In this document: positions 49,070 through 59,326 of the stretch, piece by piece
Layout: each line of letters starts with the position of its first letter
Numbering within the stretch: position 1 is the stretch's first letter
The notes under the pieces: model-generated
What the model saw: only the letters and a program-made list of their open reading frames with translations
What the model was told of the DNA's origin: nothing
The model's database searches: none
Translations under genes and position numbers: made by a program
Assembly: GCA_024275165.1 (NCBI GenBank)
Contig: JAJRZQ010000006.1
Span: forward strand, 1-64,000
DNA: 64,000 nt
Direction of reading: 5' to 3'
Origin: a bacterium
Lineage (GTDB): Bacteria; SAR324; XYD2-FULL-50-16

Positions 49070-50155
49070 ATGACGGTTTACAATTTCGCGGCAGGGCCGG
49101 CCATGTTGCCCCTCCCTGTGATGCGACAGATCCAAAAGGAATTTTTAGATTGGCGGGGCTTAGGGATTTCGGTCATTGAAATCAGCCATCGCTCCAAAGA
49201 GTTTATCGCCTTGCTGGCGGAAACGGATGAACTCTTTCGCCAAGTATCCGGAGTGCCTGAGAATTTTGCCATTCTTTATTGCCACGGCGGGGCGCAGATG
49301 CAATTTTCAATGGTGCCGATGAACCTCATCGGGTTACGGCCCGCGCGCAAAGCCTTGTATGTTGAAACAGGAAACTTTGCCCAACGAGCCCGCCAGGAAG
49401 CGGAAAAATTCGGTGAGATTGAAGTAGTTGCCAGCGGAGAAGCGGGAAACTTTGCCCGCCTGCCTGATTTGCGAAGCCTCACCCTCGACAAAACAGCAAG
49501 CTATATCCATCTCACCAGCAACAACACCCTCTACGGCACCCAATGGACAAGCTACCCGGACACCCAAGGCATCCCCTTGGTGGTGGACGCGACCAGCGAT
49601 ATCCTCAGCCGCCCGATGGACTGGAACCAAATCGGGGTATTGTACGCGGGAGCGCAAAAAAACCTAGGCCCTGCCGGAATTGCCATGGCTATCGTAAGAA
49701 AAGACCTCCTCGGCCATGCGGGCCCCCATTGCCCTAGACTGATGGACTACCAAACCTATGCCCAAAACCAGTCCATGGCCAACACTCCCAACACCTTTGC
49801 CATGTATGCCATCAATCTGGTCTTAAAATGGCAACTGCAAGAGGGGGGGCTTAAAGTCATGCAACAGCGCAGCCTGGAAAAAGCGCGCCTACTCTATGAA
49901 ACCCTAGATCAATCCTCCTTCTATCAAGGCACGGCGGACCCGCAACACCGCAGCTTAATGAATGTCACCTTCGTTCTTCCCAATGAGGCGCTTTTAGAGT
50001 TATTCTTAAGCGAGGCTTTAGCCAACGGACTCGTTGCCTTAAAAGGGCACCGCGCCGTGGGCGGGGTGCGAGCGAGTATCTACAACCCCATGCCTTTAGC
50101 GGGAGTGCGGGTTTTAGCCGACTTCATGCAGCAATTTGAAAAAACCAGGGGGTAA
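49070..50155 (+). CDS. serC: Phosphoserine aminotransferase
   Basis: A 361-residue PLP enzyme converting 3-phosphohydroxypyruvate and glutamate to phosphoserine in serine (and possibly vitamin B6) synthesis. Seen: NFAAGPAMLPLPVM at the N-terminus, EISHRSKEF, HGGAQMQFSMVPMNL, DATSDILSRP, PLP Lys about 197 in YAGAQKNLGPAGI and the C-terminal RASIYNPMP. Length matches SerC. SD: TCAGGAGAAAT before ATG 49070. Confidence 0.96.
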   Translation: MTVYNFAAGPAMLPLPVMRQIQKEFLDWRGLGISVIEISHRSKEFIALLAETDELFRQVSGVPENFAILYCHGGAQMQFSMVPMNLIGLRPARKALYVETGNFAQRARQEAEKFGEIEVVASGEAGNFARLPDLRSLTLDKTASYIHLTSNNTLYGTQWTSYPDTQGIPLVVDATSDILSRPMDWNQIGVLYAGAQKNLGPAGIAMAIVRKDLLGHAGPHCPRLMDYQTYAQNQSMANTPNTFAMYAINLVLKWQLQEGGLKVMQQRSLEKARLLYETLDQSSFYQGTADPQHRSLMNVTFVLPNEALLELFLSEALANGLVALKGHRAVGGVRASIYNPMPLAGVRVLADFMQQFEKTRG

Positions 50156-50157
50156 CC

Positions 50158-50967
50158 ATGAATACAGGTGTTTTGCTTTGCGGATGCGGCAACATGGGCG
50201 GAGCGATCTTAAAAGGAGCCTTTGCCCAGGGGGTGTTGTGGCCTAAAGAAACCCTAATTTTAGAAAAACAAACCAACGACTACACCGAAGCCTTTCAGGC
50301 CCAGGGCTGCCCCAGGATCAAAGACCTTTCCCGGCTCAAGGAAAAAGTTCAACTGGCTATCTTAGCGGTGAAACCGCAAGATTCCCTCCCCCTCTTTCAC
50401 CAGCTCTACCCCCACTTCGCCCCCGAGGGCACCTTGATCTCGATCATGGCGGGGGTCTCGATGGAAACCATCTCCACTCACTTCCCCCTCGCCAGCGTGA
50501 TCCGCGCCATGCCCAACACCCCCGCTGCCATCGGCCGGGGAATGACGGTCTTTGTGGGCAACGATAAAGCCGATGAAATCGACTTAGACCTCACAAAGCG
50601 GATTTTTGACTGCCTAGGCCAAAGCATGGAAATCAAAGATGAAGCAATGATGGATGGGGTTACCGCCCTTTCCGGTTCCGGCCCGGCCTACCTGTTTTAT
50701 CTCGCCGAAGCCATGATGGAGGCGGCGGCTAAATTGGGCTTCAGCACAGATCAAGCCCGCCTGTTGGTCAACCAGACCCTGATTGGGGCCTCCCACTTAA
50801 TTAAAGAAAGCGGCGAACCCCCCTCTAGCCTACGCGCCAAGGTAACCAGCAAGGGGGGTACTACCGCGGCGGCCTTAGGCGTTTTTCAAGAAGCGAGAAT
50901 AAAAGAGGCGCTTATCGCGGGAATTCAAGCGGCGCAGGCGCGTTCTAAAGAGTTGGGAAAAAAGTAG
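50158..50967 (+). CDS. proC: Pyrroline-5-carboxylate reductase
   Basis: A 269-residue NAD(P)H enzyme for the last step of proline synthesis. The Rossmann motif LCGCGNMGGAIL, then ILAVKPQD, VIRAMPNTPAAIG and the family signature GVTALSGSGPAYLFYLAEAM with KVTSKGGTTAAAL near the C-terminus are all present. It begins 2 bp after serC ends, so serC and proC are one unit. Confidence 0.96.
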   Translation: MNTGVLLCGCGNMGGAILKGAFAQGVLWPKETLILEKQTNDYTEAFQAQGCPRIKDLSRLKEKVQLAILAVKPQDSLPLFHQLYPHFAPEGTLISIMAGVSMETISTHFPLASVIRAMPNTPAAIGRGMTVFVGNDKADEIDLDLTKRIFDCLGQSMEIKDEAMMDGVTALSGSGPAYLFYLAEAMMEAAAKLGFSTDQARLLVNQTLIGASHLIKESGEPPSSLRAKVTSKGGTTAAALGVFQEARIKEALIAGIQAAQARSKELGKK

Positions 50968-51059
50968 TTTATTTTTTTTTGCATTATTTTGTATTTGCAA
51001 CTACACTAATCCCAGCCTTACACAAGCATGTACCAAACAACAGCCCCTATGGAGGTTCC

Positions 51060-51539
51060 ATGTCTAAAATTTATTTATTTTTTACGCTCATCGCCCTGTC
51101 CTTTGCCATGGTCAGTTGCGCCGGTAAAGCCGTTGTTCCCGATGCGGGGTTGACCCTCAAGGGGGAGATCGGCAAGGGCCTCGAAATGGGAGACGACCGC
51201 GGCACCTTGACCGTGGAAACCAAACGAAACAAATTGGTTCTCACCATTGAAAAAAACAAAGGCACCTGCATTGGAAAATTTAAGTTTGTCGGCTATCCTG
51301 GTGGATTGACCTCCATGATGGCCAACCTGCAAGGGGGTACCCTTGCCGCCTTGTATGAAGGCAGTTTCAGCCAAGTGGAGGAAGGCTGCAAAAGCTATGT
51401 CGAAGGCGAGGGAAACGAAAAGCGCGCAGCGCAATTGATGGATGTCCGCAACCTCAAGCTGAGCAAGGGGATCAGCTTCAACATCTGCACCTTAGAGGGC
51501 AATTGCGTCCTCCCCTACGCCGCTGGTACCGCCTTTTGA
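51060..51539 (+). CDS. Small lipoprotein
   Basis: A 159-residue lipoprotein precursor: MSKIYLFFTLIALSFAMVSC with the lipid-bearing Cys at residue 20. GGAGGTTCC before ATG 51060 fixes the start; an upstream ATG at 50979 gives an unlikely extension. The mature part is beta-rich with RGTLTVETKRNKLVLTI, two Gly-rich turns (GYPGGL, LQGGTL) and four more Cys (TCIGK, GCKSY, ICTLEGNC) that could form disulfides. No family recognised. Confidence 0.7.
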   Translation: MSKIYLFFTLIALSFAMVSCAGKAVVPDAGLTLKGEIGKGLEMGDDRGTLTVETKRNKLVLTIEKNKGTCIGKFKFVGYPGGLTSMMANLQGGTLAALYEGSFSQVEEGCKSYVEGEGNEKRAAQLMDVRNLKLSKGISFNICTLEGNCVLPYAAGTAF

Positions 51540-51540
51540 C

Positions 51541-52404
51541 TTAAAACCATAAAATCAACATCAACCCCGGCAAGGCCAAGGTCAAATCCGCGGCAAGAAA
51601 AAAGGGCAGGTCGGGCTGGCGGTTGAGTTGAAAGCGATGGTTGAGCCATAAAAAGGCCAAGGTTCCCAAACTCAAAGCCCATAGCCAAGCGATATGCCCA
51701 TGCTCTAGCCAGAGCCAGACCAAAAAGAGTTGGGCAAACAGCGTCCCTTGAATCAACCGGTGGGCTCTCTCCTTGCCCAAAGTCATGGCTAAGGTTCGAT
51801 TCCCGGCTTGAGAATCCAAGTCTAAATCCCGAATATCGAAAAAAACCGAGTTGGCAAATATCCAACTAAACCAAATCAGGGTCAGCAATAAAGCTTTTCC
51901 CCCCAGAGCCTCCCCCCCCTCAATCAAAGGGAGCCACAAAGTCAAGGCTACCCAGCAACCGGTCAATAATACCGGCTTCAGCCAGGGCACCTCTTTTAAG
52001 CGCAAACGCCGCCCGTGCCACATAATGGGGAAAAGGCTGTAACTGAGAGCGAGAAGAAAAAAACCGAATAAAAAAACTTGGCTGAAAAAGCGTAAGAAAA
52101 AAAACAAAACCAGCGACCCCACTCCGCTGCACAGCAAAAGCAGGCGGTTTAACCGCGCGTGCTCCGCAATCCATTGGGTTTTACGAGGAAAAATAGACGC
52201 TTCAAAACTCGGTAAGGTGAGGTTTCGTTCTAAACTGTAAAAAAAAAAGGCGGCACAGGCCATGAAAGCGAGCAGAAAATAACTCGTCTCTTGATTTAAG
52301 AGCCTTTGAGCTAAATACCCCAGGCCCAAGGCTACCAAGAGGTTGGAAGTCTCTGAGAAAAGGAAAAAGGAGAAAAGCTTACCCATCCTTCTAACCTGTG
52401 GCAA
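51541..52404 (-). CDS. UbiA-family prenyltransferase-like membrane protein
   Basis: A 287-residue protein with about eight membrane segments. The second Asp-rich motif is present as FFDIRDLDLDSQAGNRTLA (about residue 190), which normally binds Mg2+ and prenyl diphosphate. The first NxxxD motif is replaced by YSLERNLTLPS. UbiA-type enzymes add prenyl chains to aromatic acceptors for quinones, hemes or lipids. Overlap by 14 bp with frdB suggests joint regulation with the respiratory complex, perhaps for a quinone, but the acceptor is unknown. The start may be the inner Met at MGKLFSFF. Confidence 0.7.
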   Translation of the reverse strand: MPQVRRMGKLFSFFLFSETSNLLVALGLGYLAQRLLNQETSYFLLAFMACAAFFFYSLERNLTLPSFEASIFPRKTQWIAEHARLNRLLLLCSGVGSLVLFFFLRFFSQVFLFGFFLLALSYSLFPIMWHGRRLRLKEVPWLKPVLLTGCWVALTLWLPLIEGGEALGGKALLLTLIWFSWIFANSVFFDIRDLDLDSQAGNRTLAMTLGKERAHRLIQGTLFAQLFLVWLWLEHGHIAWLWALSLGTLAFLWLNHRFQLNRQPDLPFFLAADLTLALPGLMLILWF

Positions 52405-53131
52405 AAAGTATCTTCCGGCGAATGTAGGCGATTTGCTGCTGATGGGGTAATTCTTTGGGACAAAAGTCCTCGCACCCCATAAGGCTCATGCAGCCAAAAA
52501 CCCCCTTGTCGTTTCCTAAAAGATCATAGAAGTCATCCTCTTCACGATGATCCCGCGGATCGGCCAAAAAGCGGGCCACCTTCATAAAACCCACAGCGCC
52601 CAAAAAATCTTCCCGCATCCGCTTGGTGCCGCAGGCAGCCAAGCAAATCCCGCATTCAATACAGCGGTCGAGTTCATAGATTTGATCGGCCAACTCAGGC
52701 TCCATTTTTTCTTCCAATCGAGTGATATCGACCCAATCTTGTCGTTTGTCATGGACCCAGGTTTCCACCTTTTCTGCCATCTCTCGCATCGCCTTCCCCG
52801 TATTGACCGATAGATCGCCGATCAATTCAAAAACGGGCATGGGCATCAGGGTAATTTTAGGATGCTCAAAGGTTTTGGTCTGGGTGCGACAGGCGAGCAT
52901 GGGTTTGCCGTTGATGACCATCGCGCAACTCCCGCAAATTCCGGCGCGGCAGACAAAATCAAACTGTAGACTGGGCTCTTGCTTTTCTCGAATCTCGTTT
53001 AAGGCGATGAAAATGCTCATCCCCGGGGTTTCTTCAAGTTGGTAGCAGACGACCTTGGGTTTAGATTGTGGGTTTTGCGGGTTAAAGCGTAGAATTTCAA
53101 AGGTTAAGATGCGTCCGGTACTGTGCTGCAT
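52391..53131 (-). CDS. frdB: Succinate dehydrogenase/fumarate reductase iron-sulfur subunit
   Basis: A 246-residue subunit with three FeS clusters: CRAGICGSC...C for the 2Fe-2S cluster, CIECGICLAACG for the 4Fe-4S cluster, and CMSLMGCEDFCPKELP contributing to the 3Fe-4S. It carries electrons between the flavin subunit and the di-heme anchor. The order C-A-B on the minus strand equals the Wolinella-type frdCAB operon. Direction (fumarate reduction or succinate oxidation) cannot be read from the sequence. It starts one base after the flavoprotein stop. Confidence 0.95.
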   Translation of the reverse strand: MQHSTGRILTFEILRFNPQNPQSKPKVVCYQLEETPGMSIFIALNEIREKQEPSLQFDFVCRAGICGSCAMVINGKPMLACRTQTKTFEHPKITLMPMPVFELIGDLSVNTGKAMREMAEKVETWVHDKRQDWVDITRLEEKMEPELADQIYELDRCIECGICLAACGTKRMREDFLGAVGFMKVARFLADPRDHREEDDFYDLLGNDKGVFGCMSLMGCEDFCPKELPHQQQIAYIRRKILFATG

Positions 53132-55095
53132 TAGTTCAATCCCTTTAGATAGCGCTCGTTTTTCCCTTGGTAACGGGAAGGTAATTCAATCGGCATCAAG
53201 GCCTGTTGCAACTCATGACGATCCGCATGAGCGGCCTGGGCCTGGGCCACCTGAGCCTCTCGTTTTGCCGTATCGGGGTGGGGGGAAATATTCTTTTTGC
53301 CATAACCGCGAAAACCGGGAGGAAGCTCCATCGAGGAAATATCCAAGTCCTCATAAGCAAGGGTGGGCAAGTCGTCCGCGGGAGTTTCCCAATAGGTTAA
53401 GGTGCGTTTGAGCCAATGGACATCATCGCGCTGGGGGAAGTCTTCGCGCGCATGCGCCCCCCGGCTCTCGGTGCGTTTTGCCGCCCCCACCGTAACACAG
53501 AGGGCAAGCTTAATTTGCTTTTCCAGCTTCAGGGCCTCGGTCAACTCAGGGTTGCCCCCTAGCTGTTTGGTCTTCACCCCCACCTTGCGAGCCCGCGCGA
53601 GCAGCAGGGTCAGCTTGTTGACCGCCTCTTCCAAATGGGGCCCCTTGCGGAAAATACCGACATTCTCCATCATGATTTCTTGCATCTCTTTACGAATCGC
53701 AAAGGCGCTTTCCCCCGTGGGGCGATGGAGAAGGGTATCCATTTTTTGTTGCTCTTGCCGCAAAAACTCTTTGATCAAGCCACTGGGAATATACAGGTCG
53801 GTTTCATCAATATAATCGGCCACATATTCCCCGATGATCATGCCTGCCACCACGGTTTCGGCAACCGAATTGCCCCCTAGGCGATTGAAACCGTGTAAAT
53901 CCCAGCAGGCCGCTTCTCCGGCAGAAAACAACCCCTTTAAACCGGGGCTCATCCCCTTTTCATTGGTGCGAATCCCCCCCATGGAATAATGCTGGGTGGG
54001 CCGTACGGGGATCCATTCCTCAGCAGGGTCAATTCCCAAAAAGGATTCACAAATATCTTTGACTTCCCTTAGGTTTTTTTCAATATGCGCCCGCCCCAAA
54101 AGGGTGATATCCAGCCAAAGGTGGTCTCCATAGGGGCTGGGAACTCCTTTGCCCTTGCGCATATGCTCGGTCATCCGGCGACTCACCACATCACGACTCG
54201 CCAATTCCTTTTTATCCGGTTCATAATCGGGCATAAAGCGATAGCCGTCCACATCACGCAAAACCCCGCCATCGCCACGGCAACCCTCGGTGACTAAAAT
54301 CCCCACCGTAACAATGGCAGTGGGGTGAAACTGCACTGCCTCCATGTTGCCCAAGGGGGCCTTGCCCGTTTCCAATACCAAGGCCTGCCCCGTCCCCTCG
54401 CAGATAATCGCGTTGGTGGTGATGCTGTACAATCTACCGTATCCGCCGGTGGCGACCGTAGTCGCCTTGGCCACATAGGCAATCAATTCACCGGTGATCA
54501 AGTCGCGCACAATCGCCCCATAACATTGATCCCCCTCGTGGATTAAGGCAATGGCCTCTTTGCGATCTTGGATATCAATCCCCTCTTGAATGGCGCGATT
54601 GTCCATAGCGTACAACATAGAATGCCCGGTGCCATCGGAGGTATAACAGGTGCGCCATTTCTTGGTGCCCCCGAAATCTCTCGCCGTAATCAACCCGTGG
54701 GACTCTTGCGACTCGGTGACCGTCACCTTTTCGGCATTGACCACCACCTGTCGATCCCCGCCGGTGACCCGGCTCCAAGGCACGCCCCAGGCGGCCAACT
54801 GACGAATTGCCTTGGGTGCGGTATGGACAAACATTCGGGCGACCTTCTGGTCGCAACCCCAATCCGACCCCTTAACGGTGTCTTCAAAGTGAACATCCTC
54901 ATTATCCCCCAAGCCCTTAAAACTGTTGGCCAAGCTCGCCTGCATGCCCCCCTGGGCCGCGGCGGAATGGCTCCGTTTCGCGGGAATCAGCGATAACACA
55001 ATCGAGTCCAGCCCTCGCTCCTTACAGGCAATCGCCACCCTCAAGCCCGCCAAACCGCCACCGATCACTAAACTATCTGTATAAACTACCTTCAT
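53131..55095 (-). CDS. frdA: Succinate dehydrogenase/fumarate reductase flavoprotein
   Basis: A 654-residue flavoprotein. [14 protein letters not shown] is the FAD Rossmann motif, and His43 in [16 protein letters not shown] is the covalent FAD attachment site. Catalytic blocks [16 protein letters not shown] and [10 protein letters not shown] are seen, and [12 protein letters not shown] is present as [14 protein letters not shown]. Length is close to the Wolinella FrdA. It oxidises succinate or reduces fumarate in the membrane complex. Overlaps frdC by 4 bp. Confidence 0.96.
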   Translation of the reverse strand: MKVVYTDSLVIGGGLAGLRVAIACKERGLDSIVLSLIPAKRSHSAAAQGGMQASLANSFKGLGDNEDVHFEDTVKGSDWGCDQKVARMFVHTAPKAIRQLAAWGVPWSRVTGGDRQVVVNAEKVTVTESQESHGLITARDFGGTKKWRTCYTSDGTGHSMLYAMDNRAIQEGIDIQDRKEAIALIHEGDQCYGAIVRDLITGELIAYVAKATTVATGGYGRLYSITTNAIICEGTGQALVLETGKAPLGNMEAVQFHPTAIVTVGILVTEGCRGDGGVLRDVDGYRFMPDYEPDKKELASRDVVSRRMTEHMRKGKGVPSPYGDHLWLDITLLGRAHIEKNLREVKDICESFLGIDPAEEWIPVRPTQHYSMGGIRTNEKGMSPGLKGLFSAGEAACWDLHGFNRLGGNSVAETVVAGMIIGEYVADYIDETDLYIPSGLIKEFLRQEQQKMDTLLHRPTGESAFAIRKEMQEIMMENVGIFRKGPHLEEAVNKLTLLLARARKVGVKTKQLGGNPELTEALKLEKQIKLALCVTVGAAKRTESRGAHAREDFPQRDDVHWLKRTLTYWETPADDLPTLAYEDLDISSMELPPGFRGYGKKNISPHPDTAKREAQVAQAQAAHADRHELQQALMPIELPSRYQGKNERYLKGLN

Positions 55096-55856
55096 GGTTG
55101 AACCTCCAGTTTTGCGTGCGCCTCTGGTTGAAAGCGTTCCCCCGGGGGGGCGTTCTTTCGTTCATAACCGAGCTTGCCATAAGCTAATAGAGCTAAGGTG
55201 CCTAAGATCAGAAAAAAAGCACTGAAGGCGCGAAAGGTATTTTTTAAAATCACCCGCCCATGGCGAGGGTTCTTTTGACAAAAAAGGCCCCATTTGATGC
55301 CGACTCGGTACAGACCCGCTGCGGCGTGAATCACCACGGCAAAAAGCAGGATCAGATAAAAAAAGAACATCCCCTGGCCATAGATACGCTCAGCGGTTAA
55401 AAAGGGGCCAATGCCGCCGGGGAAAAAAACCATGTACAACAGGTGGGCAGAGCCAAAGAAAAACATGATGAAACCGGTAATCACCTGGGCGAGCCAAGCG
55501 CTGCTCTCGGCATGCTGCATGCGGTGCATATGAGTGGCAAAGGCCTTGTATTGCCGCCAACTGGCGGGGAACTTGCGCAAAGCCAACCCCGCGTGCGCCA
55601 TAAATACGAGCAAAATCCCCAAGGCGGCAAGGCTGACTAAAATCGGCCAGCCCTTGCCCTCCGGGTCTAAAAATTGCCCTTCCAAGCCCTTGGAAACTCG
55701 ATACATGGCCTGGGGCCCTAAGAGAATACTGGAATCAAAAAAAAGATGAACCCCAATAAAAAGGCCTAATATTCCCCCCGTCACCGATTGCCAGAGGTCT
55801 AATCGCGCGGGAATTCGATCTTTTAATATTTCGTCGGCATTGATTTGTTCTTCCAT
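55092..55856 (-). CDS. frdC: Di-heme cytochrome b anchor subunit (FrdC/SdhC type B)
   Basis: A 254-residue membrane subunit from ATG 55856 ([11 protein letters not shown]), with five membrane helices. Four His lie at positions suited to two b hemes: GVHLFFD (about 37), FMAHAGLAL (about 90), GSAHLLYM (about 139) and [10 protein letters not shown] (about 179). This is the single-chain, five-helix, di-heme type found in Wolinella and Bacillus, which works with menaquinone. A longer ATG at 55976 is open but lacks similarity. First gene of frdCAB. Confidence 0.93.
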   Translation of the reverse strand: MEEQINADEILKDRIPARLDLWQSVTGGILGLFIGVHLFFDSSILLGPQAMYRVSKGLEGQFLDPEGKGWPILVSLAALGILLVFMAHAGLALRKFPASWRQYKAFATHMHRMQHAESSAWLAQVITGFIMFFFGSAHLLYMVFFPGGIGPFLTAERIYGQGMFFFYLILLFAVVIHAAAGLYRVGIKWGLFCQKNPRHGRVILKNTFRAFSAFFLILGTLALLAYGKLGYERKNAPPGERFQPEAHAKLEVQP

Positions 55857-56072
55857 AATCGACAAGGGGAGGGAGGTTTTAATTTTTATACTATCTAATC
55901 CTTGCAAACTTGTGCAAGGGGGAATTCGCCCTATGGTAAGCAAGGGGCCGCCCATCGCATAGGCTTGCCAAAACATACAGGGTAAGACCTTGATCTAGAA
56001 TAAGAATACAAATTTTATTCCCCCCTCCCTTGCCCCCAAAATCTCGAGCCAAGGCAACCTATCCCCCTAATC

Positions 56073-57005
56073 TTATAACCGAATCACTGAGCCCGATGGG
56101 GAAAAAGCCTTCCCAGGGTATAAGCACAAGGCAATGGGTTGGTAAGGGTCGTGAAAATGCACCAAGGCCTTTGCCCGATCCCACTCCACCCCAGATTGAG
56201 TCGGGTTGTGCCCTGCAAACCAAAGCCCCGCCGAATGCCCCCAGAACTGTTTTAAGGTCCCCCTAATCGCCTTTTTGGAAACCTCTAGAGGCCTAGTCCA
56301 GGTCAAGCCCTCAATCGCCTGCTCCGTTTTCTCAATCACCTCTAAAGCCGAAAACACTTGCGCTGGAGGGGCATGACTGGCGGCAAAACGACCACAGACC
56401 AAAGCCAGGGGCAAGGCCCGCTCAAAGCGATCTAAAGCCCTTAGAACCTCGCTTCCCAATTTGACCTCGATCCAGCGTTTCACCATCGCCCCCTCCAAAG
56501 CAAATTTGGAAAAAACACGGTTCCCTTGCCCCCTTTGGTTGGTTACATTCTCATGGTTGCCTTTTAAAAAATGTACCCGCAAAGGGTAACGAAGCTTTAA
56601 TTCACAAAGCGCCCGCCAGCTCAATCGGTTCTCTGTCATTTCTTCATCCATGACCGTTGAAGTGGAAAAATCCTCTCTAAATTCGCTTAAGGCCTTTTGC
56701 CAACGCGCTTGGGTATTCTCTTCACTGTGGGGGTAATCCCCCAAAAAGACGAGTTGGGCCTTTTGCAGGTCTAAAAGGCTCTGTAGGCTCTTGCCTTGCA
56801 AGGGGGAACACAAGAGTTTGGGAATCAATCCATACCTGGCATGCAGATCGGCGACCAAGACCGTAGGCAGGGCGGGGTCTAAGCGCAGCAACCCGCCAGG
56901 GAGGCCTTGTTGGTTATAGGGCCTTAAAAAGGAGGGCTCTTGCGCCAAGACATCCACCGTACGCCGCAAAAGAGTCAAAAAATCTTTTTTATTCCAGTCC
57001 ATCAC
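56073..57005 (-). CDS. Calcineurin-like metallophosphoesterase
   Basis: A 310-residue enzyme of the calcineurin-like phosphoesterase fold. Metal-ligand motifs are in order: VADLHARYG (D-x-H), VFLGDYPHS (GD), FLKGNHENV (GNHE), SHAPPA and AGHNPT (GH). Substrate may be a phosphoprotein or nucleotide; unknown. It overlaps the upstream alpha/beta-hydrolase gene by 17 bp. Position in the operon gives no clue to the substrate. Confidence 0.9.
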   Translation of the reverse strand: MMDWNKKDFLTLLRRTVDVLAQEPSFLRPYNQQGLPGGLLRLDPALPTVLVADLHARYGLIPKLLCSPLQGKSLQSLLDLQKAQLVFLGDYPHSEENTQARWQKALSEFREDFSTSTVMDEEMTENRLSWRALCELKLRYPLRVHFLKGNHENVTNQRGQGNRVFSKFALEGAMVKRWIEVKLGSEVLRALDRFERALPLALVCGRFAASHAPPAQVFSALEVIEKTEQAIEGLTWTRPLEVSKKAIRGTLKQFWGHSAGLWFAGHNPTQSGVEWDRAKALVHFHDPYQPIALCLYPGKAFSPSGSVIRL

Positions 57006-57504
57006 ACAACCTTTGGTAGGCCCCCCAAATCGCCTCCAAGTGAGAATTCATCGAATGATCACTCTGGAATACCTCCAAGCGCGCTCTTGCCTCTGGGCTC
57101 TGCCGCACTAAATCCTCCACCGCCTGGAGAGGGATCACTTTATCTTGACGACCCGCTAAAATTTCAATGGGAATCCGGCCCGGCAACCGAAGCCCCGCCA
57201 AAAGAGCCCGCTCCCTTTCATTCCCCATCAAAGGATCGTAAAACCCCACCGCCGGGGCGATGAGCAACAGCCCTTTGACCTTGCTCGGAACCTCTAAAGC
57301 ATACAATAAGGCGGTCAAACCACCGAGGCTGGAACCGATTAAAAGACTCGGCTCCTGGATCAATCCCCGCACCAGTTCCAAACGCTGGAATAAAGAAGGA
57401 GGCAAAAGAGGAACCAGCACCTCTGGCGCCCGCTCTTGAAAAAACTTTGCCTTCACTCCCTGCGGGCTACCCTGCAAACCGTGAAAAAAATAGACTGGGA
57501 TCAT
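56989..57504 (-). CDS. Small alpha/beta-hydrolase (esterase, YqiA/UPF0227-like)
   Basis: A 171-residue alpha/beta-hydrolase: oxyanion-hole motif YFFHGLQGSP (residues 5-14), nucleophile elbow IGSSLGGLTALL with Ser about 59, Asp in AGRQDKVIP and His in SDHSMNSH. Catalytic triad complete. Size and motifs resemble the YqiA-type esterases. It overlaps the phosphoesterase gene downstream. Confidence 0.85.
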   Translation of the reverse strand: MIPVYFFHGLQGSPQGVKAKFFQERAPEVLVPLLPPSLFQRLELVRGLIQEPSLLIGSSLGGLTALLYALEVPSKVKGLLLIAPAVGFYDPLMGNERERALLAGLRLPGRIPIEILAGRQDKVIPLQAVEDLVRQSPEARARLEVFQSDHSMNSHLEAIWGAYQRLCDGLE

Positions 57505-57564
57505 GACGCTTTACGGTTTAGGCTAAATCTGGAAGGTTGAACAAGTCTTAAATATAAAGCCATT

Positions 57565-58719
57565 ATGCAAGATTTTACCTTCATCAAGCAAGCCTTGAAA
57601 GACGCCGCCGCCCGGGGCCGACAGCGAGAACTGCGCCCCTTAACCCCCCTAAAGGGTTCTAGGGTACGCTGGCAGGGCAAAGAGTTGGTGAATTTAAGTT
57701 CCAACGATTACCTGGGTCTGGCAGAACACCCCCTCTTAGCCCAAAGGGCGGCGGAATACGCCGCCCAATACGGTGCCGGCTCCAAGGCAAGCCGTTTGGT
57801 CTGCGCCGAGATTCCCCCCTTTGCCGCCTTAGAGGCCAAATTGGCGAATTTAAAGGGGCAAGAGGCGGCCTTGATCTTCAATTCCGGCTTTCAGGCCAAT
57901 TGCAGCCTACCGGGGTTGTTTGCGCAAAAAGGCGATTTGATTCTCTGTGATCGGCTCATCCACAACAGCTTGATCCAAGGAAGCCTGTTGAGCGGCGCCC
58001 GCATGCGCCGATTTGCCCACAATGATTTGGCGGACTTGGAAAACAAATTAGCAGAGGCCCAAACAAAAGGCTATGGCCGCCTTTTAGTCCTCACCGAGTC
58101 GGTATTCAGCATGGACGGCGACCGGGCCGACCTGGAAGGAATCAAAAACCTCACCGATCAAGCCAACGCCCTTTTATTGGTCGATGAAGCCCATGCCACC
58201 GGGGTCTTGGGGCCACAGGGCATGGGGCTGGCAACGGGGTTGGGGATTGATTTGGTCATGGGCACCTTTGGCAAAGGGCTCGGCGGCTTTGGGGCTTACT
58301 TCGCCTGCCCCAAAATCGTGCGGGACTACGCCCTCAACTTCGCCCCCGGATTCATCTATACCACCGCCCTGCCTCCCTCGGTCTTGGGCGCCATGGACGC
58401 CGCCTTGGAGCTGGCCCCGCAAATGGGGGAAAAACGCAAGAAACTGCACGCTCTGGCAACGAACTTCCGCAAGGAGGCGAGTCGCATGGGCTACGACTGC
58501 CTGAACTCTTCTACCCAAATCGTCCCCCTGTGGATGGGCAGCGAAGAACGGGCCATCGCCTGCATGAACCACCTCTTGCGACAAGGCTTTTTGGCCGTCG
58601 CCATCCGCCCCCCCACGGTGGCACCGGGCCAATCTCGCTTGCGCCTCGCCTTCAACGCCGCCTTGGAAGAAAAAGACATTCACCGCTTACTAGGGGCCTT
58701 GCATGATTTTAAAGGCTGA
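57565..58719 (+). CDS. bioF: 8-amino-7-oxononanoate synthase
   Basis: A 384-residue PLP enzyme that condenses pimeloyl thioester with alanine, the first ring-building step of biotin synthesis. Seen: NLSSNDYLGLAEHP, GSKASRLVCAEIPPFAALE, VFSMDGDRADL, VDEAHATGVLG, PLP Lys237 in GTFGKGLGGFGAY and RPPTVAPGQSRLRLAF. First of five overlapping bio genes. No BirA-type operator is obvious upstream. Confidence 0.96.
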   Translation: MQDFTFIKQALKDAAARGRQRELRPLTPLKGSRVRWQGKELVNLSSNDYLGLAEHPLLAQRAAEYAAQYGAGSKASRLVCAEIPPFAALEAKLANLKGQEAALIFNSGFQANCSLPGLFAQKGDLILCDRLIHNSLIQGSLLSGARMRRFAHNDLADLENKLAEAQTKGYGRLLVLTESVFSMDGDRADLEGIKNLTDQANALLLVDEAHATGVLGPQGMGLATGLGIDLVMGTFGKGLGGFGAYFACPKIVRDYALNFAPGFIYTTALPPSVLGAMDAALELAPQMGEKRKKLHALATNFRKEASRMGYDCLNSSTQIVPLWMGSEERAIACMNHLLRQGFLAVAIRPPTVAPGQSRLRLAFNAALEEKDIHRLLGALHDFKG

Positions 58720-59326
58720 TTGGACCTTCATCCACGGCTGGGGCTTGGGCGGGTTTTTTTTCCATCCCCTGCAAGCCCTGCTGCCCCAAGCCAAGCTATG
58801 GGAACGAGGCTATTTCGGCCCCGCTACCCGCCGCCCCATCCCCCCAAGGAGTTGGGTCATGGCCCACTCCTTAGGGCTCCACTGGTTGGGGCCCGAAGAC
58901 GCAAATAACCTAGAGGGGTTGGTGATCCTCGCCGGCTTTGCCGATTTTCTACCCGGGCGGGCCCAAGTCAAGGCCATGGGGCGCAAGCTGCGCCAAGACC
59001 CCCAAGCCCTACTGCGAGACTTCTACCGGCAACTCTTCGCCCCCGCCCCCTGCCCCCTCACCCCGCCGAGGGTGACGGATCAGGCCTTGCTCGCCCAGGA
59101 CTTAGAAAGCCTTTTATCTCTCTCTTTACCCTTAGAGAGCTTGGCCCCCATCCCGCGCGTCTACATCCTCCAAGGAGAGGCCGACCACATCAGCCCCTTA
59201 AGCCAAGCCAAAGCCCTAGCGACCATACTGCCCCAAGCCAAACTAAAGGTCTTTTCCCAAGGGGGCCACGCCTTTGCCCAGGTAAACCCCCAGGCCTGCC
59301 TGGATTGGTTGCGAGAGGTGGCATGA
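58703..59326 (+). CDS. bioH: BioH-like pimeloyl-ACP methyl ester esterase
   Basis: A 207-residue alpha/beta-hydrolase inside the bio operon. Nucleophile Ser in VMAHSLGLHWLG, an Asp in LQGEADHISPLS, and His in FSQGGHAFAQVNP. By context and motifs it frees pimeloyl-ACP from its methyl ester before BioF acts, as BioH or BioG do. It overlaps bioF by 17 bp and bioC by 4 bp. Short length (207) is closer to BioG; the symbol is by role. Confidence 0.82.
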   Translation: MILKADWTFIHGWGLGGFFFHPLQALLPQAKLWERGYFGPATRRPIPPRSWVMAHSLGLHWLGPEDANNLEGLVILAGFADFLPGRAQVKAMGRKLRQDPQALLRDFYRQLFAPAPCPLTPPRVTDQALLAQDLESLLSLSLPLESLAPIPRVYILQGEADHISPLSQAKALATILPQAKLKVFSQGGHAFAQVNPQACLDWLREVA